Shown here piece by piece: positions 30,417 through 41,566 of a stretch of 64,000 nucleotides of DNA (position 1 is its first letter; every line of letters starts with the position of its first letter). Origin of the DNA: Ilyonectria destructans (Eukaryota; Ascomycota; Sordariomycetes; Hypocreales; Nectriaceae); NCBI GenBank assembly GCA_020740775.1, contig JAHEWK010000002.1, positions 5,580,001 through 5,644,000 of the forward strand, written 5' to 3'. The translations under genes were made by a program, and so were the position numbers. The notes beneath the pieces were generated by a model. That model was not told where the DNA came from. It saw nothing but the letters and a program-made list of their open reading frames with translations, and made no database searches.

Positions 30417-31409
30417 TCAGAAATCCGAAGTTGGCATAAACACGCCTTGTCCTAAGTGTAATTTGACTCTGTGTAAATCCTCGGCTAGTATCGACTCTCG
30501 TTCAGCCATATACTTGGCAATGTTGCGAGTTGAGTCAACATATCGCCCAGACATGAAGTCGAGCTTTCCCGATGCCAGCGTCACAACCAGTCCCGCGGCC
30601 AGCTCGGGCGTATCAAAGGTGACCCCAGTCAACGTTTTCGTAGCAATCTCTGCAGACTGCCTCTCGCCAGGAACATCGTTGTGGAGATAGCTCCCCTCTC
30701 TTGGTTTTTCATTGAGGAAGTCTTCAAAGTCCGTCATGAAACGAGTTCGCACACAGCCAGGATGGATGGAGAAAACTTTGATGTCGAACTCTTTGAAGTT
30801 TTCTTGGTGTAGGATCTCACACAAGCGAACCATACCTAGCTTGGCGATGATGTAGCTGGCCATTCCAACATTTCTGTGCGCGCCATCGCTCGCAGTGAAA
30901 ATGATCCGACCTCCCCGTTTTCTCTGCATGGTGGGAAGGGCATAACGACTGAAGTTGAAGGCACCTTGGACGGACACGGCAACGGTATCCCACCAAAGCT
31001 TCGGATCCGACTCTGCAGTAGGCAGCCATTGAGGTGGGCGGCCCGCATTCATGAGCAGCACATCCACTCCTCCAAAGTCGCGATCTACTTCCGTCATGAG
31101 TTGCGATACGCGCTCGGCATCACAAACATCGAAAGCAGCCGTCTTGATGAGAAGGTCCGGTTTGATTCGTCGACAAGACTCTGCCGTGTTGTCGACCTCA
31201 TCAAGTTCAAGAGACACAAGTGTCAAGGATCGCGGCGACGCGTGGGCAAGGAGATTGGCACAGGCTTGCCCGATACCCCGTCCAGCACCAGCAATGACGA
31301 CGTTCTGACCTGCCAAAGCGCTCGCTAGCTCTGGATTCTGACGCGGGTCTGTCAGATAGTAGCAGTCATGCTCATCTCCTCCGAAGCTTTGGGGTGCTGC
31401 AGCGGACAT
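30417..31409 (-). CDS. Short-chain dehydrogenase/reductase
   Basis: A single exon encodes 330 residues. The Rossmann nucleotide site is VVIAGAGRGIGQACANLLA near residue 36. The family NAG motif is in VLLMNAGRPP. The catalytic Ser lies in IIFTASDGAH and the Tyr-Lys pair in SYIIAKLGM (Y-x3-K). The family oxidises or reduces alcohols, ketones or sugars with NAD(P); the substrate cannot be read from sequence. The length exceeds the classical 250 residues because of about 30 extra N-terminal residues and a longer C-terminal arm. The gene sits at the left edge of a group of catabolic-type genes. The zinc-knuckle LINE fragment abuts its 3' end, leaving almost no independent 3' region. Confidence 0.88.
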   Translation of the reverse strand: MSAAAPQSFGGDEHDCYYLTDPRQNPELASALAGQNVVIAGAGRGIGQACANLLAHASPRSLTLVSLELDEVDNTAESCRRIKPDLLIKTAAFDVCDAERVSQLMTEVDRDFGGVDVLLMNAGRPPQWLPTAESDPKLWWDTVAVSVQGAFNFSRYALPTMQRKRGGRIIFTASDGAHRNVGMASYIIAKLGMVRLCEILHQENFKEFDIKVFSIHPGCVRTRFMTDFEDFLNEKPREGSYLHNDVPGERQSAEIATKTLTGVTFDTPELAAGLVVTLASGKLDFMSGRYVDSTRNIAKYMAERESILAEDLHRVKLHLGQGVFMPTSDF

Positions 31410-31939
31410 GATGAATGCTTTCGGATTGTTGAAATGTGTTCTGTTTTTTTTTCTTCTGCTGACCTCCTGGACTTTGCGCAGTTGTGCTTCTTTTAGAAGC
31501 CTTGATCGTGAATAACCGTTCTATTACATCGATATATGCGCGAGCGAGGGTTCATGAGGTCGAGACTATTTGCTCCCACCTTTTATGTAAGTACGATGTG
31601 GGGTAGCTTTGAGGGAGCGAAACCCCACATAGATCTTCCCCAGCTAGTACTTTTGCACTCCACATGAGAGTCGGTATTTCGCAGGTCTTGCTGAACCCGA
31701 TCCTCGGAGGCATATAGCCGAAAGTCGGCCTCTACGTCATGCATTGGCCGTTGGCTTTTGAGAGGACCCAAGACTATGAGGTTCTCACAGGCGCTGACGG
31801 CAAGGTGATAGACAGCCCATTTCCCGATATGATCTACGAAAGACCAACCTAGTAATTTGTGTGCTTCCAGCCAATAATAAACCGCGAACTCTCAGACCAT
31901 CATGAAATTACGTGGAGGGCAATGGAATCCTTGGTGCGC
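31410..31939. other. Intergenic, promoter of dehydrogenase
   Basis: A T-rich tract (TTTTTTTTCTTCTGC) lies just upstream of the dehydrogenase start. No other feature was recognised. Confidence 0.45.
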
Positions 31940-32600
31940 TCACGGAAGACGCGTTGTGTTCCCAAGGACCTTATAGTTTTCGGGACTCCCCTGCGACCGC
32001 AAGGTCCATCCTGGCTGGCCGTCGGTAGTGACACTGATGATGGCTGATGCAAATGCCTCCGCAATGTCCACATCAGCTGCCGGGAGGAACCGGTTGTAGT
32101 TCTGGAAGGCGTATGCTACGTCAAGAATATGGCTAATTTTGCCCTCCAACGAGCCCGGGAAAGGGGGTTACTTCTAGTGGGTATATGGTAACCAGGTAGT
32201 CTTACTTCAGAGAGATGCCAAAAAGGGCTTTCCGCGTTGTGATCCCAGAGGCCTCTCCCACCAACAGTAGAGCTTTCTGGATCCGATTCTCTTGTTCAAC
32301 TCGCAAAGCATTCGGAATCTGGGGGCAAGCCGGGCTGAATGAAGATATCAAAGTCAGCTACTTCAGTAGGACAGCTATAGATGCGAAGGTGCTTACCCAA
32401 ATCTTGTAGCGTCTTCAGTCGCGCGTTCAAATAGCAGCGACTGTTCAAATCTTCGGCTGACCGAAGCATACTTTGATCGGGCCGTTAGTCACGCAAGACG
32501 TATTATTTTATAGTCGAGAATCGTCCTCGACAATTAACTAGATACCTTGTGGTATTGCCTTGGGAGCCATTTCTCCCTTTCTCGACGGACTTGCGTACAA
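31940..32600 (-). pseudogene. Type-B carboxylesterase with internal deletion
   Basis: Pieces of a carboxylesterase lie in order on the minus strand. An exon at 32397-32470 reads YASVSRRFEQSLLFERATED and is joined in phase over a 61-bp intron (GTAAGC to TTCATTCAG) to 32206-32334, giving FGPACPQIPNAL and then LLLVGEASGITTRKALFGIS. About 50 bp later a different region begins, GKISHILDVAYAFQNYNRFL, which matches the far C-terminal part of these esterases. It ends at a stop at 31940. The catalytic core (oxyanion loop, GESAG Ser, Glu and His) that should lie between them, some 300 residues, is absent. The gene is therefore a deletion remnant. A possible first exon ends near 32540. Family identity rests on pattern recognition of both ends. 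Confidence 0.6.
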
Positions 32601-32682
32601 CCGCACCCTGCACGGCGGTGCTTTAAGTCCTGGGATAATTCATGCTCCGCTATTGCCGCCTTCTCAGGCTCATTTTCATGTG

Positions 32683-34150
32683 CTACGGCTTTGTGGCAGC
32701 AAAATTACCAGTTCCTAAGATATCGCCATCTTCCTCTTTACCATTCTGCGCCCGATCAATTCGGAACTGACTGGTCTGGAAAAGCCGGGGCAGTTTCGTA
32801 TCCTCAAATTGGATCCCCTTGGAAACCATCTGGGCCAGTTCTTTAGCTGCCAACCAGATGACGGGCATGCCATGACCATTGAAACCAGCCAGGATGAATT
32901 GCCCGTCCTTGCTCGGAACCGGTCCGATGTGTGGATTCGAGTCGTATGAATAGCCCATGACGCCGGTCCAGATATTGGTAATTTCGGCACCGCTCTTCTC
33001 CCAGCCACGGTATGTTCGCTGCATGTAATTCTCGTAGTAGCTCTTTGCCGAATCGATGAGCACGCTGTCGTCTACATTATCATACCATTGTTCCTTGAAC
33101 GGCCGAAACACGGAAGCAGCGCCACCTACGACAATGCTACCGTCGGGCCGGGGAACAAAATACGAAAGCGTGTTATCTTGGGTTCGCGTAATGTATGAAT
33201 TGTTTAGCAATGGCGCTGTAGCTCCTTCTGGGACAGCGATACGACAGCAGATGCCCTTGCAGGGGATAATGTTCTTGCCGTATTCCGGGAGAAGCGCTGA
33301 GGCATAGGCGTTGCTGGCGTGGACGACCTTTCCGGCTCGCATCTTGCCACGAGGCGTTTCAACGATGAAGCCGCCTGCGGGATCTGCAATCACAAATGTG
33401 ACAGGTGTATGTGTGTGGAGGTTGACGCCTGCAGCAAGGAGCTTTCTTGTAAGGTGCATCAGGAATTTGTAGGGCCACATGGTACCGGCCGTGAAGCTTG
33501 CGCATGCAACAGCGCCCTTGACACCGCAGATCTAGATGGAAATAAGTATGCCTTCGGGCTCGGCTAGCACAGGGGCCACTTACGCCTTCTACTTTGTCGC
33601 CCGTATAAAACGCAACATCGTCCATATACTCGAAGTTTTCGGACACCATTCTTTGATAGACAGCTTCCGCTTTCTTGGCCGCGTCCTCGTTGCACCAGAC
33701 ATCGATTGACCGGGTCAGAGTGAAATCACAATCGATCTTCTCTTCGTCGACAATCTTCTTGATGGCACGCAGGTTCGCAATCTCAAACTCGGCAATCTCG
33801 GCACCGGCGCGCGCCCCTGCTCGGTCCATGTACGTCGGTATGTGGCCGTACAAGTCTGGTCTGCAATGGCCCCCGTTGCGGCCCGTTGCGCCCGAGCAAA
33901 CACCGCGAGCCTCGAGGATGCAGATGGACTTGGCGGCGCCAGCATCGCGAGCCAGGTGATGCGCGGTGCTGAGCCCTGCGAATCCCGCGCCGATGATGAC
34001 GATATCGCTGGACTCCGGCAGCTGCTCCGACGTCCGGTGGTTGCGGAGCTCCGTCGGATCCGTCTGCCAGAAGCAATCCGCCGGGTTCGCCACCGGCAAG
34101 CACTTGGGCGTGCCGGCCGTGTGGGTTGCGATGCCGTTTGAGATGGACAT
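32683..34150 (-). CDS. FAD-dependent DAO-family oxidoreductase
   Basis: CDS complement(join(32683..33531, 33584..34150)), 471 residues; the 52-bp intron uses GTAAGT to ATCTAG in phase 0. The ADP-binding fold is VIIGAGFAGLSTAHHLA near residue 51, followed by SGATGRNGGHCRPDLYG, the family's conserved turn near the flavin. Substrate-domain motifs include PCKGICCRIAVPEG and the C-terminal GFNGHGMPVIWLAAKELA. Family members oxidise amino acids or amines, for example D-amino acids, sarcosine or glutamyl-putrescine, using FAD and O2. No signal peptide is visible, and the enzyme is probably cytosolic or peroxisomal. It is divergent from the amino-acid permease across a 441-bp shared promoter, which supports import and oxidation of the same nitrogenous substrate. 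The exact substrate is not known. Confidence 0.88.
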
Positions 34151-34591
34151 GGTTGTGATGAGGAGATGTGGTTTGCAGAAAAGAGCTTAGCCGATAGACC
34201 GTTTCAACGTCTTATAGCATACGTAGTAGATCCCAGCCATCGCAGTAGCATGGATTGGCCATGTTCATTGGCTGGATGAACCGGACCGGCATTGCCTAAT
34301 ATGGACAAATGGGTCCGGCCCCGACGACACCATGAGTTAGCTCGCAGTTGATTAGCATAGAACCTAAATGAAAACAACACCGTGACGCTGTTCACAGAGC
34401 GTGTTATCTCGAAACCCGGCTGGGAACCGGTCTAATCTAGAGCCATCGCCCCTCGGCAAGTGCTGCAACGTAGCTGCTGATAAGCCGTGCAACAGGGGCT
34501 CGCTCAAAGTACAAAAACAACAGCCGTTTCGTCATACGGGAATGGCACGCTCGAGTTTTCTCCAGAGATAATTTTGTCAGTCTCAACAAAC
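34151..34591. promoter_or_regulatory. Bidirectional promoter with GATA-type sites
   Basis: The region lies between divergent oxidoreductase and permease genes. It contains TGATAAG with its GATA core at 34479-34484 and, on the opposite strand, AGATAA at 34404-34409. Both match HGATAR, the site of AreA-type nitrogen regulators. This agrees with a nitrogen-utilisation role, but such short motifs are frequent by chance. Confidence 0.35.
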
Positions 34592-36276
34592 ATGGCAACC
34601 CCCGACGCTTCAGCCAAAGACCTCGGCGCATCCGACATGCCCTCCAAGAAAGAACTCGATCCTGCTGCTGAGACACGACGATACAGCGATGTCGAGAATA
34701 TCGCCGGCCAGCTCGAGGAGTCTCGCGAGTTCCGACAGGGCCTCCACCAGCGACACATCCAAATGATTGCCCTGGCAGGCACAATCGGAACTGGTCTATT
34801 CCTCAGTTCCGGGCGAGCCATTGTGACTGCCGGTCCCCTCGGCGCGTTCCTGGCATACTCGGTCATTGGACTCGCCGTGTCGAGCGTCGTGTGCGGCGTC
34901 GGCGAGATGGGAGCTCTGGCGCCGCTCAACGGCGGTGTGATTCGCTACGCCGAGCTCTTCTGCGACCCTGCTCTGGCATTTGCCAATGGCTGGAACCAGG
35001 TGTACTCGTACATCGTCTCCATCCCTGCCGAGATCGTCGCGGCGGCCGTCATCATCGAGTTCTGGATCACCATCAACAGCGCCATCTGGATCACCGTGCT
35101 TGGCATTCCCATGATCGTCACATCTCTGCTGGCGGTCCGCATCTACGGCGAGCTCGAGTTCGGCTTCTCGCTCTTGAAGATCATGCTCGTTGTCGGCGTC
35201 AACATTATGGCCTTGGTCATTACCTGTGGCGGTGGCCCAGACCGCAAAGCCATCGGCTTCGACTACTGGAAAAGCCCCAACGGGCCATTCGCCCAGTACC
35301 TTGGTATTGGCGGGTCCCTGGGCCAGTTTCTGGGCTTCTGGAAGACGCTGGACAATGCGCTCTATGCCTACTCGGGAATAGAGAACATCACGGTCGCGGC
35401 TGCTGAGACGAAGAATCCTCGCCACGCAATCCCGATGGCTGCCCGACGCATCTTCATCCGCATCGGGCTCTTCTACGTCGTCACCATCTTCATGGTTGGC
35501 TTGGTCGTTGCGTCTACGGATGAGCAGCTGCTGGGGTCCACGGGAAACGCATCTCAGTCGCCGTTTGTCATTGCCGCCCGCAACGCAGGCATCAAGGTGG
35601 TGCCGTCTATCATCAACGCTGTGGTCCTCACTTCGGCCTGGTCGGCGGGCAACTCCAACATGCTGGGCGGATCTCGAATCTTGTACGGAATGGCAGCTCA
35701 AGGTCAAGCGCCGGATGTCTTCAAGCGCCTGCTGTCTTCAAGCGCCTCAACAGATTCGGCATCCCCTATGTCGCTGTTGCCCTGTACGGGCTTTTCATGG
35801 CGCTGGGTTACATGACCCTGTCCAACTCGGCAAGCACAGTGTTCAACTGGCTGCAGGATCTCGTCTCCATCTCCACCTTGGTCAACTGGATCACCATCTG
35901 CATTGTCTATCTGCGATTCCTCTACGGCTGCAAGAAGCAAGGCATCGATCGCCAAAAGGAACTCCCGTGGGCCGCTCCGTTTCAGCCTTATACCACTTGG
36001 GCCTCTCTGATCCTGTTTGTTGTCCTTTTCTTCACGGGAGGGTTTAAGACTTTCCTCCACGGGCAGTGGGCCATCGAGTCTTTCATTTCATCATACTTTA
36101 ATTTGCCATTCATCCTCATTGTGTATTTCGGCTACAAGCTCTGGTATAAGACCAAAGTCATTCCATTGGAAGACATTCCCCTTCGCGCTTTGATCGAGTG
36201 GTATGAAAACGAAGAGCCAGAGATGGAACCGAAGGCGCGGCGTGGACTTGCAAGACTTAACATTCTGTGGTCGTAA
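34592..36276 (+). pseudogene. Amino-acid permease, frame broken by a 17-bp tandem duplication
   Basis: The start ATG (34592-34594) lies in MATPDASAKDLGASD. Twelve membrane helices of the yeast-type amino-acid permease family follow, opening with QMIALAGTIGTGLFLSSGRA. The frame is intact to PDVFKRL near 35730. There the 15-mer TGTCTTCAAGCGCCT occurs twice in succession with a period of 17 bp (35716-35732 and 35733-35749). This pushes the rest, beginning FGIPYVAVALYGLFMALGYM, into another frame that stays open to 36276. Without the extra copy the protein would be 555 residues, normal for the family. No intron of this size is possible. The product as read stops about 20 codons later at GFSWRWVT and lacks the last membrane helices. 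It may be an allele-specific knockout or an assembly error. Confidence 0.85.
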
Positions 36277-37043
36277 AGTTGGTAGTAGTAGCTCTGATAA
36301 TATAATTGATCATTTTAAATACTTGCCTCTAAATTTCCGCGCTTCCAATCCTCGGCTGTAAAAAACAGGTAAGACTTGAATCACAAGAGTACATAGCAAC
36401 GGCTACTCTAGATTAAGATCGATACGCATAGCAACGGCATTTATAAGTGATTGCTGAATACGGTCTAAGTTACATCGGTGCTTTGCGGGGAAAGTGGATC
36501 GAGGCGGAAATGAAAGGAGCGGGGATTTTGCGATTACTAAAGGACGCTCTTCTATTCGCTTTCGTGTAACTTCTCAAAGAGTAACGGTCGCAGCTATCCT
36601 CGATTACCTCGTTCCGACTATCCGTAGATAAGACGCTATCTCCAATTCAGAAAGGAAAAGCATGCGGAACCACGAGAGCCGAAGTGGGACCCGTGATGAT
36701 TGTGATTGTGAATTGTCCAATCATATCCAACCGGACCGGTCCTACTTAATCGGGTTAGGTATTAAGATAACGCTGCTCCGGTCTTATCCCGTGGCAAATG
36801 ATAAGAACCGGCTGAATATTGTACGTATGTATGACGGTCTTCGTTGGATGAAGGGATCCATGTTAACGCTGTCTTGTCTCTCCCAAGGTTGTCTACTTGC
36901 CAGGGCCTTCTTTCATCTTCATCTCATCTCGCTTTCCGACTTGTGTTTGTCCTCTCTTCGAAACTCCCATCACCACTTCTAGACAAGAATCGTGAGATTG
37001 TCATCAAGTCCCAAGCTCAACCTTCCCGACACCATCTTGCATC
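36277..37043. other. Intergenic, promoter of HAD hydrolase
   Basis: No supported gene. A C/T-rich leader precedes the ATG at 37044. The short ORF at 36.66-36.98 kb has no recognisable features. Confidence 0.45.
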
Positions 37044-37766
37044 ATGACCAACCAAAAGCATGTGGTTTTCGACGTCGTCGGCACATGCGTATCATTTGAT
37101 GCGTTCTATAACTGCATCAACCGAGTCATCGGCGAGAAACTCCTCGCAAAGAACATCACCGCCACCTCGTTCGGCTTTACTTGGATGACGGCTGCCGAGC
37201 TGGAATTCACCTTCCTCTCCATTTCCGAGCGTCACCGCCCATACAAAGACGTCCTTACCGCCTTGTTCTTCCGCACACTGTTCATGGTTGGCGTCACGGC
37301 GCCACGGGACTTTGCGACAGACGCGGAACGCGACGCCTGTGTGCAGGGATACTCGGAGCTTGAGCTGCGGCCGGGAACCAAGGAGTGCTTCGCGACGTTG
37401 AGAGACGCGGGGTTCACTGTCTGGTGCTTGACAACCGGCGACACCAAGCGTGTCGGCGGATACTTTGAGCGCGCCGGCGTCGACATGCCGCTGGAGAACC
37501 TCATCAGCTGCGATGGACAGGGCGTTGCCAAGCCGGCGTTGGCGGCTTACAAGCCCACGCTTGCTCGGTTCGCACCCGACGATGTCAAGTGGTTTGCAGC
37601 TGCGCACATGTGGGATGTGTCCGCTGCAGTAAAGGTTGGGTTCCGGGGTGCCTATTGCACCATCTACGAACAGGATCCTTGCGCCGAGATATTCGACACG
37701 CAGATGGAGGTCATGGCCGACACGTTACCGCAAATGGCAAAGGGGATTGTAGAAGCGTCGCTCTAG
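37044..37766 (+). CDS. Haloacid-dehalogenase-like hydrolase (2-haloacid dehalogenase type)
   Basis: A single exon encodes 240 residues, the usual size. Motif I is HVVFDVVGTCVSFDAF, with the nucleophile Asp at residue 10. A helical cap of the type-II dehalogenase kind follows. Motif II is WCLTTGDTKRVGGYF with Thr. The Lys of motif III lies in CDGQGVAKPALAAYKP. Motif IV is in MWDVSAAVKVGFRGAYC. Characterised relatives are L-2-haloacid dehalogenases, but most fungal members have unknown substrates and may act on phosphorylated metabolites. No targeting signal is seen. It lies between the permease and the Zn2Cys6 regulator, ending tail to tail with the regulator only 33 bp away. Confidence 0.88.
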   Translation: MTNQKHVVFDVVGTCVSFDAFYNCINRVIGEKLLAKNITATSFGFTWMTAAELEFTFLSISERHRPYKDVLTALFFRTLFMVGVTAPRDFATDAERDACVQGYSELELRPGTKECFATLRDAGFTVWCLTTGDTKRVGGYFERAGVDMPLENLISCDGQGVAKPALAAYKPTLARFAPDDVKWFAAAHMWDVSAAVKVGFRGAYCTIYEQDPCAEIFDTQMEVMADTLPQMAKGIVEASL

Positions 37767-37799
37767 TTATTGTTATGCTGCATCAATCAATCGACTAGC

Positions 37800-40368
37800 T
37801 TACGGTGCCCAGTTTCCCCCGTGAGTTCTTGCTATGAAACGTTCCAATACCTCGGCCTCGGTGTAGGTAGGCCATCCGAGGGACGGAGAAAGGTTCTCGG
37901 TCCCGAAGATGGACAGCTCGACTAACGGATCAGCCGCGAGATCATAGCCACTGAAAAGTTCTACATTGGGCTGGAAGTCAAGCTCCGCAGGCCAACCAGA
38001 TGCCGAGTCTGTCTCTACTTGACCAGCCGGGGGATCAGGAGCCGCAGGTGTAGTATCAGGTACACTCTTGCCCGCCAAGTTGGCTCCCCAACTGCGAAAT
38101 GCTTCATAATCCGAAACCAGGTGTCCTTGGCCATGGCTCGACCCATGTTGTCGCGCTCCGGCGTGCAGACGAGCAAGCGCGCGCTCAAGCGACTCGATCA
38201 ACGATACCTCGGACCGAGCCGACTCCCCAGCTGCAGACATCTCCCGAATCATATCCAAGCCCTCGCACAACGACTTGCGGAACTTTTCAGAGAAGTTTCG
38301 GATAGAGTAGGCAATCAGCACGAGCAACGATGCCCGGCACGCGCTGTACTCGGGGTATGAGGCCCGCGCGAGTCCTATACCGCTCGATCGTAGCTGCTGG
38401 CAGATGTCGAGGGCTTCTGTCGCCGCTTGGATGCAGTCGCTTATAAGTTCCTCTCGGCTGGACGCGGGCTTTCGGGTACTCTCTTCGTTGGTCCCAGGGC
38501 TGTTTTCGGGGACTGACGGACTAGCAGTAGAGTCTTGTGTTTCTCTCTTTAACAGGAACGGTCTTCCAACGAACATTCGCACCAGGCAGTACTCGAGTCT
38601 GAGGTGCATAGCGGAACGGAACTGTGTCGGGTTTTGCTGGGCATTGACATCGACGGCATCTGGAGGGAGAGATTGCCACCATGTTGTCAAGTCGCCTTTT
38701 TTAGCCACTAGCCGTGATACAATCGTTGGTATCTCTTGTCTTGGACAGTTTCGCAAGAGGTTGCTGCAGGTTGTTATTACCAGGCCATACATAGAGGGAT
38801 GTATGAGTCACTTACATTTCGTGAAACAAGTCTTCGAGCAGGTGGACCAGCTGGACAGAGACTCGAGTGTAGGAAATCCTTCTGCGCCAGTCCTCAGATT
38901 GGGAATTATCTTGGTGCAGAGGCAGACTCGCATCGATGTTTAACCGAGACACTGAGATGGGCCTGCCATGGAAAATAGATATTTTTCTTATTTAGCAAGT
39001 CAGCGGAACGCGTAACCATCATGGGAGTGAATTAGAATATTACCTCTCCAGCACGTAGGTCGTCCACCATACGCGATTGCGGGTTTCGATGACACTTGAG
39101 TTGAAGGCGTTGTTGCTACATTTTCGATGCATGCCGTTCTGTATTCCCAACCTGATGGCCAGATTAATGTAGATAAACCCCAGGCCAGAAGCGTCAATCG
39201 GCAGGAAATAGTATCCAAACAGCAAGCATGCCTGCACACTTTCAAGGGACGAGATCTCGATAATCTCGGGGAGTAGTCGGATTGCCTGTTGATAGAATGT
39301 AGTGCCTATCTCTTCCTCCGAGAGCCCTGACGTTGAGGTATTTCCAGGGCCGTTGGCACGTTCGAGATGTGCGTATTGTGTTCCGATGGCAAGGACTGTC
39401 AGGAGAATGCTGACTGTCACTTCGCCCCCGCCCTGGGTCAGACTTTCAGGTTTGGTGTGCAGCAGAGCCAATTTCTCGAGAACCCAGCCTTCTTCAATGA
39501 AGAAGAGATAACTCTCTGCATACTTGAAGAATATTCTCACCAAGAAACTTGATATATGGCTGGGAGGAAACGACGATATGGCTGCTGATAAGTGATTATG
39601 CTCAGGACGTAGCTGATGGGCCCGTGGAAAGGCTGACGCATAATCATCATCTTGGCGATTCTCTTCCTACATACCAGTCAGTGGGGTGCGAGACGCGTTG
39701 GGCCGTAGTGATACATACTCGGCTCTCTGGCTCTTGGATTCGGCTTTCGATATGGCTCTTGATCCGCATGGAGAAGTTCCAATACGAGAACTCTCCAGAA
39801 AAGTCTGTCTTGGTTCAGAATCCATACGGAATGTGGGAGAGATACGAGGCCAACGAACGAGTTGTAGTATCTCCGACTGGCTGCATCGTGCACGCCTCAT
39901 CATCGATCTCCAACCCCTCCAAGTCTCTCGGACCAGCGGAGGCCCTTGATCCGCTCTGGTGGTCAGTTTCCAGTCTGTCGGCTATTTTGGCAAGGTTTTT
40001 CGTGTCAAGCGAGATTCCTTCCATGGTGCGCTGCAATATCCGCTCCATGTGTTTCGATCGCTCAATGAGCTCGCTGAAATCCGATCTTCGAGGGCTCTCT
40101 CTGATCGATGTCAGATATGCTCTCGGCGGAGGATGGAATGCTCACTTCGGAACGTAGGGACGAAACTCACGAGGTCTCGGAGTTGGACCTCTGCATTCGC
40201 ATGGCCGTTGAAGGTGAGAGCACCTCCGGCACGGGACTCCGCCTTCACACTTCTCTTTCAGCCGGCGGCACTCATCGCACCTGTATGGCACATGATGTTA
40301 GATGGACTGGCTATATCCCGGGTCGTCCAGGGGTCTTACGCTCGGGAAACGCGTTTCCGATACTCCAT
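37800..40368 (-). CDS. Zn2Cys6 transcription factor, seven exons
   Basis: Model complement(join(37800..38763, 38816..38962, 39044..39666, 39719..39804, 39859..40100, 40146..40280, 40340..40368)), 741 residues. All six introns are 45-81 bp with canonical ends, and all reading phases agree. The first splice creates the zinc cluster: C-x2-C-x6-C-x5-C-x2-C-x6-C in CDECRRLKEKC followed by EGGVPCRRCSHLQRPC. A later splice gives THFSGEFSYWNFSMRIKS, a conserved element before the fungal transcription-factor middle domain. That domain (SVQACLLFGYYFLPID to NRVWWTTYVLER) spans about 300-370. The C-terminus is Pro/Gly-rich and acidic and may activate. Such factors often regulate adjacent genes; here these include a HAD hydrolase, a permease and an FAD oxidase. 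The effector is not known. Confidence 0.9.
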
Positions 40369-41566
40369 GATGACTTGTAACCGATTACGTACTCAAGGAA
40401 GGATGCAGATATGGGTTAAATGGGGGGGATAAGTAATATAAATGCATCTCATCTTAGCCCGGGGCTAGGCTTTCTTGTACCCCACTTCTTGAACAATCAT
40501 TCCTTAAAATGGTTAGCGCGTGGGTCTTATCTTAGGCGGGGTAAAACGAGAAGATAGCGATCCCGGATGGAAATCTCAAAGTGAGGGTCTGTGATAAAAG
40601 TTCCATGATATGGAGAGTCCTATAAGAACGCCTGTACACAAAATATCAAATCACGCTCGACTTGGAAATGAGTGCTGTACGGTCAATTCTGGCTAGTCTT
40701 GGCCTATAACTTAGATGGCTGGGGCAACAGGATCTGGAAAAGCACAGGACAGTCAAGAGTGACTGCTTACTACTACCCTATACTTTATTTTACATTCCTA
40801 CTTCGAAGTCCTTCTCGAACTCTCTCCTGTGAAAGAATTTCCACCGCGGCTGGATCTGCTGTTAGCGCTACGATAGGGGGAAAATATTCACGGGCCACCA
40901 AGGCTAGCAATAGCTGCTAGAGCCCATCAGGGCACTAACAGCTGGCAGATGAGGGGTTAAGAGAGTTGACCTCATCCCGTATTGCAACAGCCACGGCCGC
41001 AGACGACGGCAACGGGGGACGATATTGTAATATCAAGGTCATCTCCCTTACAGGCCTATATATTTAGATCTTCTACAGCCCCCCATATAAAGACTATTTG
41101 AGTAATACGGTAGGTATACTGCGCCTGGGCTGCATGCGCACCGAGTAACTGGGCCTAAAAACTTTGAATTCTCCAATGTTAGATGACAGGATTAGAGTTA
41201 GAGGGAATTGGGACGACTAAGGCGGGCGCTAATAAGGTATCGATGCTGCAAATCCTATTCAATACTCTGACTTGTCTATGTATTTAGATCCTTCTCTTTA
41301 GTTTGCCTAGCACACCATCTTGCTGCACAACGGATTGGCAAGACTCTGTGCCCGTATAGCGTAAATAATATTTACCAGCTAATAATATAGAAACGAAAGT
41401 ATATAATACTATTACTAAAATTATCCCTTCTAACCTTCTTGAGTAAGTCTAGACTGCAGTCTAATATCTCCAGTGGCTTGAGCTTTCACTTAACCCTGGC
41501 CGCTTCAGCCCTACATGAGCTGCATATGGACGTGCGGACGACTAGATCCAGGAAAGCTAGTTGCGA
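40369..41566. other. Intergenic, no supported gene
   Basis: This 1.2-kb spacer has scattered AT-rich stretches and no ORF with recognisable features. It holds the promoter of the regulator and the 3' end of the potassium transporter. Confidence 0.45.

Noticed and set aside
34796..35707. 303-residue minus-strand ORF rich in Arg, Asp and His
   Set aside because: It is antisense to the permease; the composition is the usual shadow of a GC-rich membrane-protein frame.
39549..40157. 202-residue plus-strand ORF
   Set aside because: It is antisense to exons 3-5 of the Zn2Cys6 factor, which have consistent splice phases and a zinc cluster.
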